In this document: in pieces, positions 8,038 to 14,394 of the stretch
Layout: every line of letters starts with the position of its first letter
Position numbering within the stretch: the first letter of the stretch is position 1
Origin: Pseudomonadota bacterium
GTDB lineage: Bacteria; Pseudomonadota; Gammaproteobacteria; Xanthomonadales; Xanthomonadaceae
Assembly (NCBI GenBank): GCA_023395465.1
Contig: JAEWZE010000154.1
Location: forward strand, 1 to 22,008
Length of the DNA stretch: 22,008 nt
Direction of reading: 5' to 3'
Made by a program: the position numbers and the translations under genes
Notes under the pieces: generated by a model
Seen by the model: the letters and a program-made list of their open reading frames with translations, nothing else
What the model was told of the DNA's origin: nothing
Database searches by the model: none

Positions 8038-8304
8038 ATGGTCGAGACCATCGAAGGCTGGCGCTGCATCGGGTGCGGAAAGGTAGACGCGCCACGGCCG
8101 TGCATCGGCGTGTGCGAGGACCGGCGGGTGGAGCTTGTGCTCGCGCAGGATTACGCCGAGCTTGCCTGGCGGGTGGAGGAACTGGAGGAGGCGCTCGCGC
8201 TGATCGCGCGGGTCACGCCGAAGTCCGAGCAGCTGGAAGCCTCCTGGCTTGCGCTGCAGGCGCGTGCGCGCAAGCTGCTGGAGGGGAAGCCGGGCGCGAT
8301 CTGA
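8038..8304 (+). CDS. Small four-cysteine protein, function unknown
   Basis: This 88-residue cytoplasmic protein has two parts. Residues 8-27 hold four cysteines, WRCIGCG then PCIGVCED (Cys10, Cys13, Cys22, Cys26; spacing CxxC-x8-CxxxC). This could bind zinc or an Fe-S cluster. Residues 30-85 are predominantly helical (VELVLAQDYAELAWRVEELEEALALIARV) and could form a coiled coil or dimer. I do not recognise an assigned function. The start at ATG 8038 is preferred over the in-frame GTG 8032, because a -10-like hexamer ends six bases before it. The upstream CRP/FNR-like box hints at control by oxygen or nucleotide signals. The next gene begins 89 bases later with its own ribosome site. Confidence 0.8.
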   Translation: MVETIEGWRCIGCGKVDAPRPCIGVCEDRRVELVLAQDYAELAWRVEELEEALALIARVTPKSEQLEASWLALQARARKLLEGKPGAI

Positions 8305-8393
8305 GCAGGCCGCTCCCGGGCTGCATGTCCGGAAACGGCGCGAATCCCATCGCGCGGCGCGAGAGGATGCGCCCCCTGTTGCAGGAGCCCGCC

Positions 8394-8861
8394 ATGACCT
8401 TTCGCCTCCATGGACTCGACCCGATCCCGTTCGAACCGCTGTTCGCACTCGACGACGCCAGCCTTGCGCGGCGCGGAATGCGCCGTGTCGTCGCCGACGA
8501 CGACGTGGGCTATCCCTGTCGCGTGGCTCTTGAAGACGCACGCATCGGCGAGGAACTGCTGTTGCTGCATTGGCAGCACGTCCCCGGCGACTCGCCGTAC
8601 CGCGCCTCGGGACCGATCTTCGTTCGCCGGCGGTCGCGGCAGCCGGCCCCGGCGCCGGGCGAGGTGCCGGCCTACGTGAACCGCCGCCTGATCTCGCTGC
8701 GCGCCTACGACGCCGCGTGGACGATGCTGGACGCGCGTGTCTGCGAAGGCGCGGACGTCGCCGGCGAACTCGCACTCGTCTTCCGTGGTGCCGCCGTGGC
8801 CTGCGTCCAGCTGCACAACGCCCGGCGCGGCTGCTATTCCTGCGTGGCGTACCGGGCCTGA
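8394..8861 (+). CDS. DUF1203 family protein
   Basis: This is a 155-residue cytoplasmic protein of a family without known activity. DUF1203 hallmarks are present: FRLHGLDPIPF at the N terminus, YPCRVALEDARIGEELLLLHW (40-60), the central HVPGDSPYRASGPIFVR (62-78), and the C-terminal QLHNARRGCYSCVAYRA containing His141, Cys147 and Cys150. Its length is normal for the family. AGGAG lies six bases before ATG 8394; the in-frame ATG 8367 lacks this spacing. It may be co-transcribed with the four-cysteine gene, which would place it under the same CRP/FNR-like box, but the 89-base gap leaves this open. Confidence 0.88.
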   Translation: MTFRLHGLDPIPFEPLFALDDASLARRGMRRVVADDDVGYPCRVALEDARIGEELLLLHWQHVPGDSPYRASGPIFVRRRSRQPAPAPGEVPAYVNRRLISLRAYDAAWTMLDARVCEGADVAGELALVFRGAAVACVQLHNARRGCYSCVAYRA

Positions 8862-8873
8862 GCGCGCACGGGG

Positions 8874-8900
8874 CTTGATCGGCCCGGTCCCGCCCCTATG
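8874..8900 (+). promoter_or_regulatory. Sigma-32 (RpoH)-like heat-shock promoter of hslVU
   Basis: CTTGATC (8874-8880), then 12 bases, then CCCCTATG (8893-8900). This resembles the RpoH consensus CTTGAAA with an 11-16 base spacer and CCCCATnT. It lies between the DUF1203 stop and hslV, with a predicted start of transcription about 20 bases before the hslV ATG. hslVU is a classical RpoH target. Confidence 0.55.
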
Positions 8901-8926
8901 TCTGGCTGACCCGCCCCGGAGGCCGC

Positions 8927-9478
8927 ATGGACCCCAGCCAGAATCCCAACGTGTTCCACGCCACCACGATCCTGTCGGTGCGCCGCGACGGCAAGGTGGC
9001 CGTGGCCGGCGACGGCCAGGTCACGCTCGGCCACACGGTCATGAAGGGCAACGCGCGCAAGGTGCGCCGCCTGGGCAAGGATGGCCAGGTGCTGGCCGGC
9101 TTCGCCGGCGCTGCGGCCGATGCCTTCACCCTGTTCGAGCTGTTCGAATCCAAGCTCGAGAAGCACGGGCAGCTGCAGCGCGCCGCGGTGGAGATGGCCA
9201 AGGACTGGCGCACCGAGCGCCGCTTCGGCAAGCTCGAGGCGCTGCTCGCCGTGGCCGACAAGGACACCTCGCTGATCATCAGCGGTACCGGCGACGTGAT
9301 CGAGCCGGAGGACGGCCTGATCGCGATCGGCTCCGGCGGCTCCTATGCGCTGTCGGCGGCGCGTGCGCTGCTGGCGCATACCCAGCTCGATGCGCGCAGC
9401 ATCGCCACCGAAGCGCTGGCCATCGCCGGCGACATCTGCATCTACACCAATCGCAACGTCGTGGTCGAGGAACTCTGA
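8927..9478 (+). CDS. hslV: HslV, proteolytic subunit of the HslUV protease
   Basis: HslV forms the double-hexamer chamber of the ATP-dependent HslUV protease, which degrades misfolded proteins in the cytoplasm. The protein has 183 residues. The catalytic N-terminal threonine corresponds to Thr13 in HATTILSVRRDGKVAVAGDG, so a 12-residue propeptide must be removed; in E. coli only the initiator Met is lost. Conserved blocks GDGQVTLGHTVMKGNARKVRRL, GFAGAAADAFTLFELFE, and IGSGGSYALSAARALL are intact. GGAGG lies four bases before the ATG. hslU follows after 100 bases that contain a hairpin. An RpoH-like promoter is directly upstream. Confidence 0.97.
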   Translation: MDPSQNPNVFHATTILSVRRDGKVAVAGDGQVTLGHTVMKGNARKVRRLGKDGQVLAGFAGAAADAFTLFELFESKLEKHGQLQRAAVEMAKDWRTERRFGKLEALLAVADKDTSLIISGTGDVIEPEDGLIAIGSGGSYALSAARALLAHTQLDARSIATEALAIAGDICIYTNRNVVVEEL

Positions 9479-9493
9479 CCCGCCGCGTCGCGC

Positions 9494-9512
9494 AGGCAGG
9501 CGCACCCTGCCT
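9494..9512 (+). other. Stem-loop between hslV and hslU
   Basis: AGGCAGG (9494-9500) pairs perfectly with CCTGCCT (9506-9512) around the five-base loop CGCAC, 15 bases after the hslV stop. No T tract follows. It may protect or process the mRNA and set the HslV:HslU ratio, but could be incidental. Confidence 0.4.
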
Positions 9513-9578
9513 CCCATACTGGACATTCCCGCCACCGCATCGCGCCCCGCGCGGGCACGGCGGCCATGAGGCATGCAC

Positions 9579-10958
9579 ATGACCGACAACAGCTCTTCCA
9601 CCATGACCCCGCGCGAGATCGTGCAGGAACTCGATCGCCACATCATCGGCCAGCAGTCGGCCAAGCGCGCGGTCGCGATCGCGCTGCGCAACCGCTGGCG
9701 CCGCGCGCAGCTGCCCGAGGAGCTGCGCAACGAGGTGATGCCCAAGAACATCCTGATGATCGGTCCCACCGGCGTGGGCAAAACCGAGATCGCGCGCCGC
9801 CTGGCGACGCTGGCCAATGCGCCCTTCGTGAAGGTGGAAGCCACGCGCTTCACCGAGGTGGGCTACGTCGGCAAGGATGTCGAGCAGATCATCCGCGACC
9901 TGGCCGATACCTCGGTCAAGCTGTATCGCGAACAGGCCAAGAAAAAGGTGCGTACCCAGGCCGAGGAACGCGCCGAAGACCGCATCCTCGACGCGCTGCT
10001 GCCGCGCCGCGAGGCGCCGCAGCCGGGCTTCGGCTTCGGCAGCCAGACCACGGTCGACATCGGCGCGGACCCTTCCGCCAGGGAATCGGAAACCCGGCAG
10101 AAGCTGCGCCGCCAGCTGCGTGCCGGCGAGCTGGACGAACGCGAGATCGAACTGGAGCTGTCGGCTAACGTGGGTGTGGACATCATGACCCCACCCGGCA
10201 TGGAGGAGATGGGCCAGCAGCTGCGGCAGATGTTCGCCAACCTCGGCGGCGCGAAGACGCATGCGCGCAAGCTCACGATCAAGGCCGCGCGGCCGCAGCT
10301 GGTCGAAGAGGAAGCGGCGAAGCTGGTCAACGAGGACGACGTGCGCGAGGCCGCGATCGAGGCCTGCGAGCAGCATGGCATCGTCTTCATCGACGAGATC
10401 GACAAGGTGGCCAAGCGCTCGGAAGGCATGGGCGCCGACGTCAGCCGCGAGGGCGTGCAGCGCGACCTGCTGCCGCTGGTCGAAGGCTCGACGGTGAGCA
10501 CCAAGTACGGCTCGGTCAAGACCGACCACATCCTGTTCATCGCGTCCGGCGCCTTCCATCTGGCCAAGCCCAGCGACCTGATCCCGGAGATGCAGGGGCG
10601 CTTCCCGATCCGCGTGGAGCTGTCTGCGCTGAGCAAGGACGATTTCGTGCGCATCCTGACCGAGCCCAGGGCCGCGCTCACCACGCAGTACGTCGAGCTG
10701 CTGCGGACGGAGGGCGTGCAGCTCGCGTTCGCCGCCGACGCCATCGACCGCCTGGCCGAGATCGCCGCCCAGGTTAACGAGCGCCAGGAGAACATCGGTG
10801 CCCGTCGCCTGCACACCGTGCTCGAGCGCCTGCTCGACACCCTCAGCTACGAGGCTCCCGACAAGGGCGGCAGCAGCGTCACCATCGACCGCGCCTATGT
10901 CGATGCGCACCTGGGCGAACTGGTGCAGGACCCCGACCTGAGCCGCTACATCCTCTGA
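9579..10958 (+). CDS. hslU: HslU, ATPase subunit of the HslUV protease
   Basis: HslU is the AAA+ unfoldase that feeds substrates into HslV. The protein has 459 residues, close to the E. coli length. The N-terminal TPREIVQELDRHIIGQ is typical. Walker A is GPTGVGKT (62-69), the pore loop is GYVG (95-98), and Walker B is FIDEID with Asp272 and Glu273. The I-domain lies between (about 110-240). The C-terminal DLSRYIL, which docks into HslV, is intact. ATG 9579 is preferred because GAGG is seven bases upstream; ATG 9573 is one base from it. It is expected to share the heat-shock transcript of hslV. Confidence 0.97.
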   Translation: MTDNSSSTMTPREIVQELDRHIIGQQSAKRAVAIALRNRWRRAQLPEELRNEVMPKNILMIGPTGVGKTEIARRLATLANAPFVKVEATRFTEVGYVGKDVEQIIRDLADTSVKLYREQAKKKVRTQAEERAEDRILDALLPRREAPQPGFGFGSQTTVDIGADPSARESETRQKLRRQLRAGELDEREIELELSANVGVDIMTPPGMEEMGQQLRQMFANLGGAKTHARKLTIKAARPQLVEEEAAKLVNEDDVREAAIEACEQHGIVFIDEIDKVAKRSEGMGADVSREGVQRDLLPLVEGSTVSTKYGSVKTDHILFIASGAFHLAKPSDLIPEMQGRFPIRVELSALSKDDFVRILTEPRAALTTQYVELLRTEGVQLAFAADAIDRLAEIAAQVNERQENIGARRLHTVLERLLDTLSYEAPDKGGSSVTIDRAYVDAHLGELVQDPDLSRYIL

Positions 10959-10969
10959 CGTGTCTTGCG

Positions 10970-11013
10970 CGGACGGGCGCGGCGCTGAGGGCTGGGCGCC
11001 CGCCGCTCGTCCG
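10970..11013 (+). terminator. Imperfect GC-rich hairpin after hslU, possible terminator
   Basis: Outer arms 10970-10979 and 11004-11013 (CGGACG/CGTCCG plus four more pairs including one G-U) enclose a GC-rich internal region. It begins 11 bases after the hslU stop. No T tract follows. It is a plausible end for the hslVU transcript but weakly supported. Confidence 0.3.
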
Positions 11014-11093
11014 GAACTCCCGGAAGGGGTTCTGGCAGGACAGCTGCAGTACGTTGCCCACGACGTCCGAGTCCGGGAACCTGCGCTGCCTTG

Positions 11094-11113
11094 GTGAATT
11101 TTAGTGAAATTAT
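11094..11113 (+). repeat. AT-rich direct repeat, ten-base period
   Basis: GTGAATTTTA (11094-11103) is followed head-to-tail by GTGAAATTAT (11104-11113); eight of ten positions match or nearly so, one helical turn apart. It sits just upstream of the -35-like TTGTAA. Bases 11094-11134 contain only 9 G/C of 41, in a region that is otherwise about 70% GC. It could be an UP element or an operator for a regulator binding one face of the DNA. Confidence 0.5.
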
Positions 11114-11120
11114 GATGTTC

Positions 11121-11149
11121 TTGTAATTTAGATAAACCCGGCCTAGGCT
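11121..11149 (+). promoter_or_regulatory. Promoter of the AAA ATPase gene
   Basis: TTGTAA (11121-11126) and TAGGCT (11144-11149) are separated by exactly 17 bases. The -10 ends six bases before ATG 11156. This predicts a transcript that starts at the AUG. The same TAGGCT -10 sequence occurs upstream of mreB. No Shine-Dalgarno precedes the ATG. Confidence 0.55.
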
Positions 11150-11155
11150 GCGCCC

Positions 11156-12346
11156 ATGGATCCGATCCGCAATCCCTATGCGCCGGGTGCCGGCACGCCG
11201 CCGCCGGAGCTGGCCGGCCGCGACGAACTGCTGCGCACCGTCGACGTCGCCAGCCAGCGCGTGCGCGCCGGCCGCCATGCCAAGAGCGTGCTGATGATCG
11301 GCCTGCGCGGGGTCGGCAAGACCGTGCTGCTCGACCGCATGCGCGACATCGCCGAGGGCGCGGGCCTGCACACCCTGCGCATCGAGGCGCCCGAGGGGCG
11401 CTCGCTTCCCGCCATCCTCGCCCCGCAGCTGCGCCAGGCGCTGCTGCGGCTGTCGCGCTCGGAACAGGCGCGCGAACTCGGCAAGCGCGCCCTGCGCGCC
11501 CTGGCCGGCTTCGCGCGCGGGCTCAAGCTCAAGTACGCCGACATCGAAGTCGGCATCGACTTCGACCCCGAGCCCGGGCTGGCCGACAACGGCGACCTCG
11601 AACACGACCTGCAGGCGCTGCTGGAAGCCGCCGGCCGCGCCGCGAAGGCCGGCGGGACGGCGCTGATCATGTTCATCGACGAGCTGCAGTACGTGCAAGA
11701 GGAGCAGCTGGCCTCGCTGGTCACCGCGCTGCACCGCTGCGCGCAGCAGCAGGTGCCGGTGATGCTGGTCGGCGCCGGCCTGCCGCAGTTGCCGGGGCAG
11801 ATGGGCCGGGCCAAGTCCTATGCCGAGCGCCTGTTCGACTTCCCCTTCGTCGGCCCGCTCGATGCCGATGCCGCGCGCGCCGCACTGGAAGTGCCGGCGG
11901 CGGAGCTGGGCGTGGTGTTCGAGCCTGGCGCCACCGCGCGCATCCTCGACCAGACCCAGGGCTATCCGTACTTCCTGCAGGAGTGGGGCAAGCACGCCTG
12001 GGATGCGGCCGACGATTCGCCAATCACCCTGGCCGACGTCGAGGCCGCGTCGGTTACCGCGACGGCCGCGCTCGACGAGAGCTTCTTCCGCGTGCGCTTC
12101 GACCGCCTGACGCCGTCGGAGAAGCGCTACCTGCGCGCGATGGCCGAACTCGGTCCCGGCCCGCATCGTTCCGGCGACGTGGCGACCCTGCTCGAACGCA
12201 AGGTCACCACGCTCGGGCCCACGCGCAGCCAGCTGATCGCCAAGGGCATGATCTGGAGTCCGAGCCACGGCGATACCGCGTTCACCGTGCCGATGTTCGA
12301 CCGCTTCATGCGGCGCATCATGCCGCAGGGCTGGACCCTCGACTGA
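11156..12346 (+). CDS. Orc/Cdc6-like AAA family ATPase, role unknown
   Basis: This 396-residue cytoplasmic ATPase starts with NPYAPGAGTPPPELAGRDELL, the box that precedes the nucleotide-binding core in AAA_16/Orc-like proteins. Walker A is GLRGVGKT (49-56) and Walker B is MFIDELQ with Asp175 and Glu176. A sensor-type region follows (GAGLPQLPGQ, around 205), then YPYFLQEWGKHAWD, typical of the lid of this family. The C-terminal part (about 300-390) looks like a winged-helix domain. No transmembrane segment or nuclease motif is visible. Neighbours (hslVU upstream, a small secreted protein downstream) give no clear partner. It has its own AT-rich promoter. Similar single-gene ATPases are common in bacteria without a known job, and a DNA-associated switch is only a guess. 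Confidence 0.85.
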   Translation: MDPIRNPYAPGAGTPPPELAGRDELLRTVDVASQRVRAGRHAKSVLMIGLRGVGKTVLLDRMRDIAEGAGLHTLRIEAPEGRSLPAILAPQLRQALLRLSRSEQARELGKRALRALAGFARGLKLKYADIEVGIDFDPEPGLADNGDLEHDLQALLEAAGRAAKAGGTALIMFIDELQYVQEEQLASLVTALHRCAQQQVPVMLVGAGLPQLPGQMGRAKSYAERLFDFPFVGPLDADAARAALEVPAAELGVVFEPGATARILDQTQGYPYFLQEWGKHAWDAADDSPITLADVEAASVTATAALDESFFRVRFDRLTPSEKRYLRAMAELGPGPHRSGDVATLLERKVTTLGPTRSQLIAKGMIWSPSHGDTAFTVPMFDRFMRRIMPQGWTLD

Positions 12347-12383
12347 ACCGACGGCCGTCGTGGCCGGACAAGGAGACACCGCG

Positions 12384-12818
12384 ATGCACTTCCGCAGCCT
12401 GCTGACCGCCGCCACGCTCGCCGGCCTGTTCGCCGTGGCACCTGCCGTCGCCGGCGACGTCTCCTGCCGCCTGGCCTTCGACATGAGCGGCTGGTCGGCC
12501 TTCTACAAGACCGCTTCCGGCACCGGCACGGTGCGCTGCGACAACGGCCAGAGCCTGGCCGTGCGCATCGAAGCCAGGGGCGGTGGCCTGAGCGTGGGCA
12601 AGTCCGAGATCCGCGACGGCCGTGGCGACTTCTCCGCGGTGCGCGACATCCGCGAGGTGCTGGGCACCTACGTCGCCGCCGAAGCCCACGCCGGCGCGGC
12701 GAAGTCGAGCAAGGCGCAGGCCATGACCAAGGGCGACGTGTCGCTGGCGCTGGCCGGCACCGGCAAGGGGTGGGACCTGGGCGTGGCCTTCGGCGCGTTC
12801 ACCCTCGAGGCCCGCTGA
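12384..12818 (+). CDS. Small secreted protein, function unknown
   Basis: This 144-residue protein has a clear signal peptide (MHFRSLLTAATLAGLFAVAP, cleavage near AVA-GDV at 23/24). The mature part has two cysteines (Cys28 and Cys52) that could form a disulfide. A glycine-rich segment, RIEARGGGLSVGKSEIRDGRGDFSA, follows. The end is GKGWDLGVAFGAFTLEAR, suggesting a beta-rich fold. I do not recognise a family with certainty. AAGGAG lies eight bases before ATG 12384. It starts 37 bases after the ATPase stop and may be co-transcribed, although one product is cytoplasmic and the other exported. It converges on the mutarotase gene. Confidence 0.82.
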   Translation: MHFRSLLTAATLAGLFAVAPAVAGDVSCRLAFDMSGWSAFYKTASGTGTVRCDNGQSLAVRIEARGGGLSVGKSEIRDGRGDFSAVRDIREVLGTYVAAEAHAGAAKSSKAQAMTKGDVSLALAGTGKGWDLGVAFGAFTLEAR

Positions 12819-12844
12819 GGGCCCCGCGGCCGGCCCGTCCCGGC

Positions 12845-13669
12845 TCAGCCCAGCAACTGGCGTCCGCGCCAGCGCTGGCCCGGGGCCAGCAGGACCGGCT
12901 GCAGCACCTGGCCGGCTTCCACGCAGACGAACCGGCGGTATTCGCCGGGAGCGAGGTCGGGCAGGCCGGCGGCCAGGGTTTCACCCGGATTCCAGACGAT
13001 CGCGTCGCCGAAACCCTCGTGCTCGATGTCGAGATGGCCGTCGCCATCGACCAGGCGCAGCGGCGCGACCACGTCGGCGTAGATGCGGTCGAGTTCGCCG
13101 TCGAAGGTCACCGCATGCGCGTCCTGGCGATGCAGGGTGCCCCCGTTGGCGCTGTCTTCGTAGTCGCAGCCCTGCAGGCCCTCGAGCGCGGCGCGGGCGA
13201 TGTCGTCCACGCGCAGGTAGCTGTGCAGGGCGGCGGTGAAGGCGAAGGCGTCGCTGCCGAGGTTCTCGACCTCCAGCGCGACCTCGAGCCGCGACGGACC
13301 TGGCGTGATCGACAGGCGGCAGGCAAAGGCATGGGGCCACTCGGTGGTGGCCGCGCTGTCGCGCAGTTCGAACAAGGCCGACCCGTCGGCGATGCCCGCG
13401 AAGGACCAGTCCAGCTGGCGCGCGAAGCCGTGCCTGCGCAGCAGGCCCCGTTCGGCGAACTGCGGGAAGATGATCGGGATGCCGCCGCGGACCGCGGCTC
13501 CGGAGGCAAGGTCGGCGTGCCCGGCGAGGAACAGGCGCTCGCGGCCGTCCTGCGGAATCCACGACAACAGTTGTGCCCCGCGCAGGGACACCAGCGCGCT
13601 CGCGCCGTCATCGCGCAGGCGGATGCAGGGGAGGCCGCGGAACTGCAGCGTTTCGTGTTGCAGGGGCAT
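12845..13669 (-). CDS. D-hexose-6-phosphate mutarotase (YeaD-like aldose epimerase)
   Basis: This 274-residue enzyme should interconvert alpha and beta anomers of glucose 6-phosphate in the cytoplasm. Family motifs are RGGIPIIFPQF (61-71), RRHGFAR with His80, LHSYLRVDDI with His149, VWNPGE (225-230) and FVCVEAG with the likely catalytic Glu251. The start at 13669 matches the homologous N terminus. ATG 13702 is an in-frame alternative, and neither has a clear Shine-Dalgarno. It lies 136 bases downstream of the deaminase gene on the same strand, so the two may share a transcript. It converges with the small secreted protein gene, leaving a gap of 26 bases. Confidence 0.93.
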   Translation of the reverse strand: MPLQHETLQFRGLPCIRLRDDGASALVSLRGAQLLSWIPQDGRERLFLAGHADLASGAAVRGGIPIIFPQFAERGLLRRHGFARQLDWSFAGIADGSALFELRDSAATTEWPHAFACRLSITPGPSRLEVALEVENLGSDAFAFTAALHSYLRVDDIARAALEGLQGCDYEDSANGGTLHRQDAHAVTFDGELDRIYADVVAPLRLVDGDGHLDIEHEGFGDAIVWNPGETLAAGLPDLAPGEYRRFVCVEAGQVLQPVLLAPGQRWRGRQLLG

Positions 13670-13805
13670 GAGGGTGCGGGGCTCGGAACGGCAGGGCCGC
13701 ATTCTCGCGCCTGCGGCCGCCCCTGTGGAGGGGCGCGGGCCGCTGCGATCGCGCGACGCGGCGCGCCCGCTCGAGGCGGGACGTGGCAACGCCCGCGGCG
13801 CCGGC

Positions 13806-14261
13806 TCAGTGATCCTGGCCGATGTCCTCGTTCCACACCTGCGGATGGGCGGCGATCCACTCGCCCAGCATCGCGATGCATTCGGGGTCGTCGAGATCGA
13901 CCACCTCCACGCCCTGTTCGCGCAGCCAGTCGTGGCCGCCCTGGAAATTGACCGACTCGCCCATCACCACGGTGCCGATCCCGAACTGCTTCACCAGCCC
14001 GCTGCAGTACCAGCACGGCGAGAGCGTGGTGACCATGATGGTGTCGCGGTAGGAGCGCTGTCGGCCGGCCTTGCGGAAGGCGTCGGTTTCGCCGTGCACG
14101 GATGGATCGTCTTCCTGCACGCGGCGGTTGTGACCGCGGCCGAGCAGGGTGCCGTCGCTGGCGAACAGCGCGGCGCCGATCGGGATCCCGCCTTCGGCGA
14201 GGCCCTGGCGGGCTTCCTCGATGGCGGTGGCGAGCATGGCGCGGTAGTCGGGTGTCGGCAT
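13806..14261 (-). CDS. Cytosine deaminase, yeast Fcy1 type
   Basis: This 151-residue zinc deaminase closely parallels yeast cytosine deaminase along its whole length. It has EGGIPIGAALFASDGTLLGR, GHNRR with Asn45, the zinc ligand and proton shuttle HGE (His56, Glu58), TTLSPCWYC (Cys83, Cys86), GIGTVVMGESVNFQGG, and the C-terminal HPQVWNEDIG. The Trp143 and Asp146 in that last motif are the substrate-covering pair of the yeast enzyme. The expected reaction is cytosine to uracil plus ammonia, in pyrimidine salvage. Most bacterial cytosine deaminases are instead the unrelated amidohydrolase CodA. A related nucleoside or guanine deaminase is the alternative, but the C-terminal motif argues for cytosine. 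No Shine-Dalgarno is evident before ATG 14261. It is divergent from the metalloprotease gene. Confidence 0.88.
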   Translation of the reverse strand: MPTPDYRAMLATAIEEARQGLAEGGIPIGAALFASDGTLLGRGHNRRVQEDDPSVHGETDAFRKAGRQRSYRDTIMVTTLSPCWYCSGLVKQFGIGTVVMGESVNFQGGHDWLREQGVEVVDLDDPECIAMLGEWIAAHPQVWNEDIGQDH

Positions 14262-14321
14262 GGGGAGGGGCCGGTCGAGGCGTGCCGGGCACGATAACGC
14301 GGAATGCGGCAGGCACGCCGG

Positions 14322-14337
14322 CGTGACGCGCGTCACG
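14322..14337. promoter_or_regulatory. Palindrome resembling a CRP/Clp box
   Basis: CGTGACGCGCGTCACG is a perfect 16-base palindrome containing GTGA-N6-TCAC, the core of the CRP/Clp recognition sequence. It sits between the divergent deaminase and metalloprotease genes. Clp controls secreted enzymes in xanthomonads, so a role in metalloprotease expression is reasonable. In a GC-rich genome, however, a chance palindrome cannot be excluded. Confidence 0.38.
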
Positions 14338-14394
14338 AGTTGTCGCGGTGGCGCCGCGTGGTCGAGAATCGGCCGCGACACAGGGGGATATCCG

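Noticed and set aside
5812..8775. Very long minus-strand frame (987 codons) spanning dapF to DUF1203
   Set aside because: It crosses four well-supported plus-strand genes and their gaps, and its translation has no recognisable domain. It is a shadow frame.
12349..12360. Palindrome CGACGGCCGTCG after the ATPase stop
   Set aside because: Twelve-base GC palindromes are expected by chance at this composition, and there is no second supporting signal.
11156..12818. A defence system built around the AAA ATPase
   Set aside because: There is no nuclease, toxin, reverse transcriptase or sensor partner next to it, and the neighbours are housekeeping genes. Kept only as an orphan ATPase of unknown role.
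13718..13780. Hairpins between the deaminase and mutarotase genes (for example 13718-13735 and 13766-13780)
   Set aside because: Stems of five to seven bp without T tracts are common in DNA this GC-rich; no good evidence for terminators or regulatory RNA.
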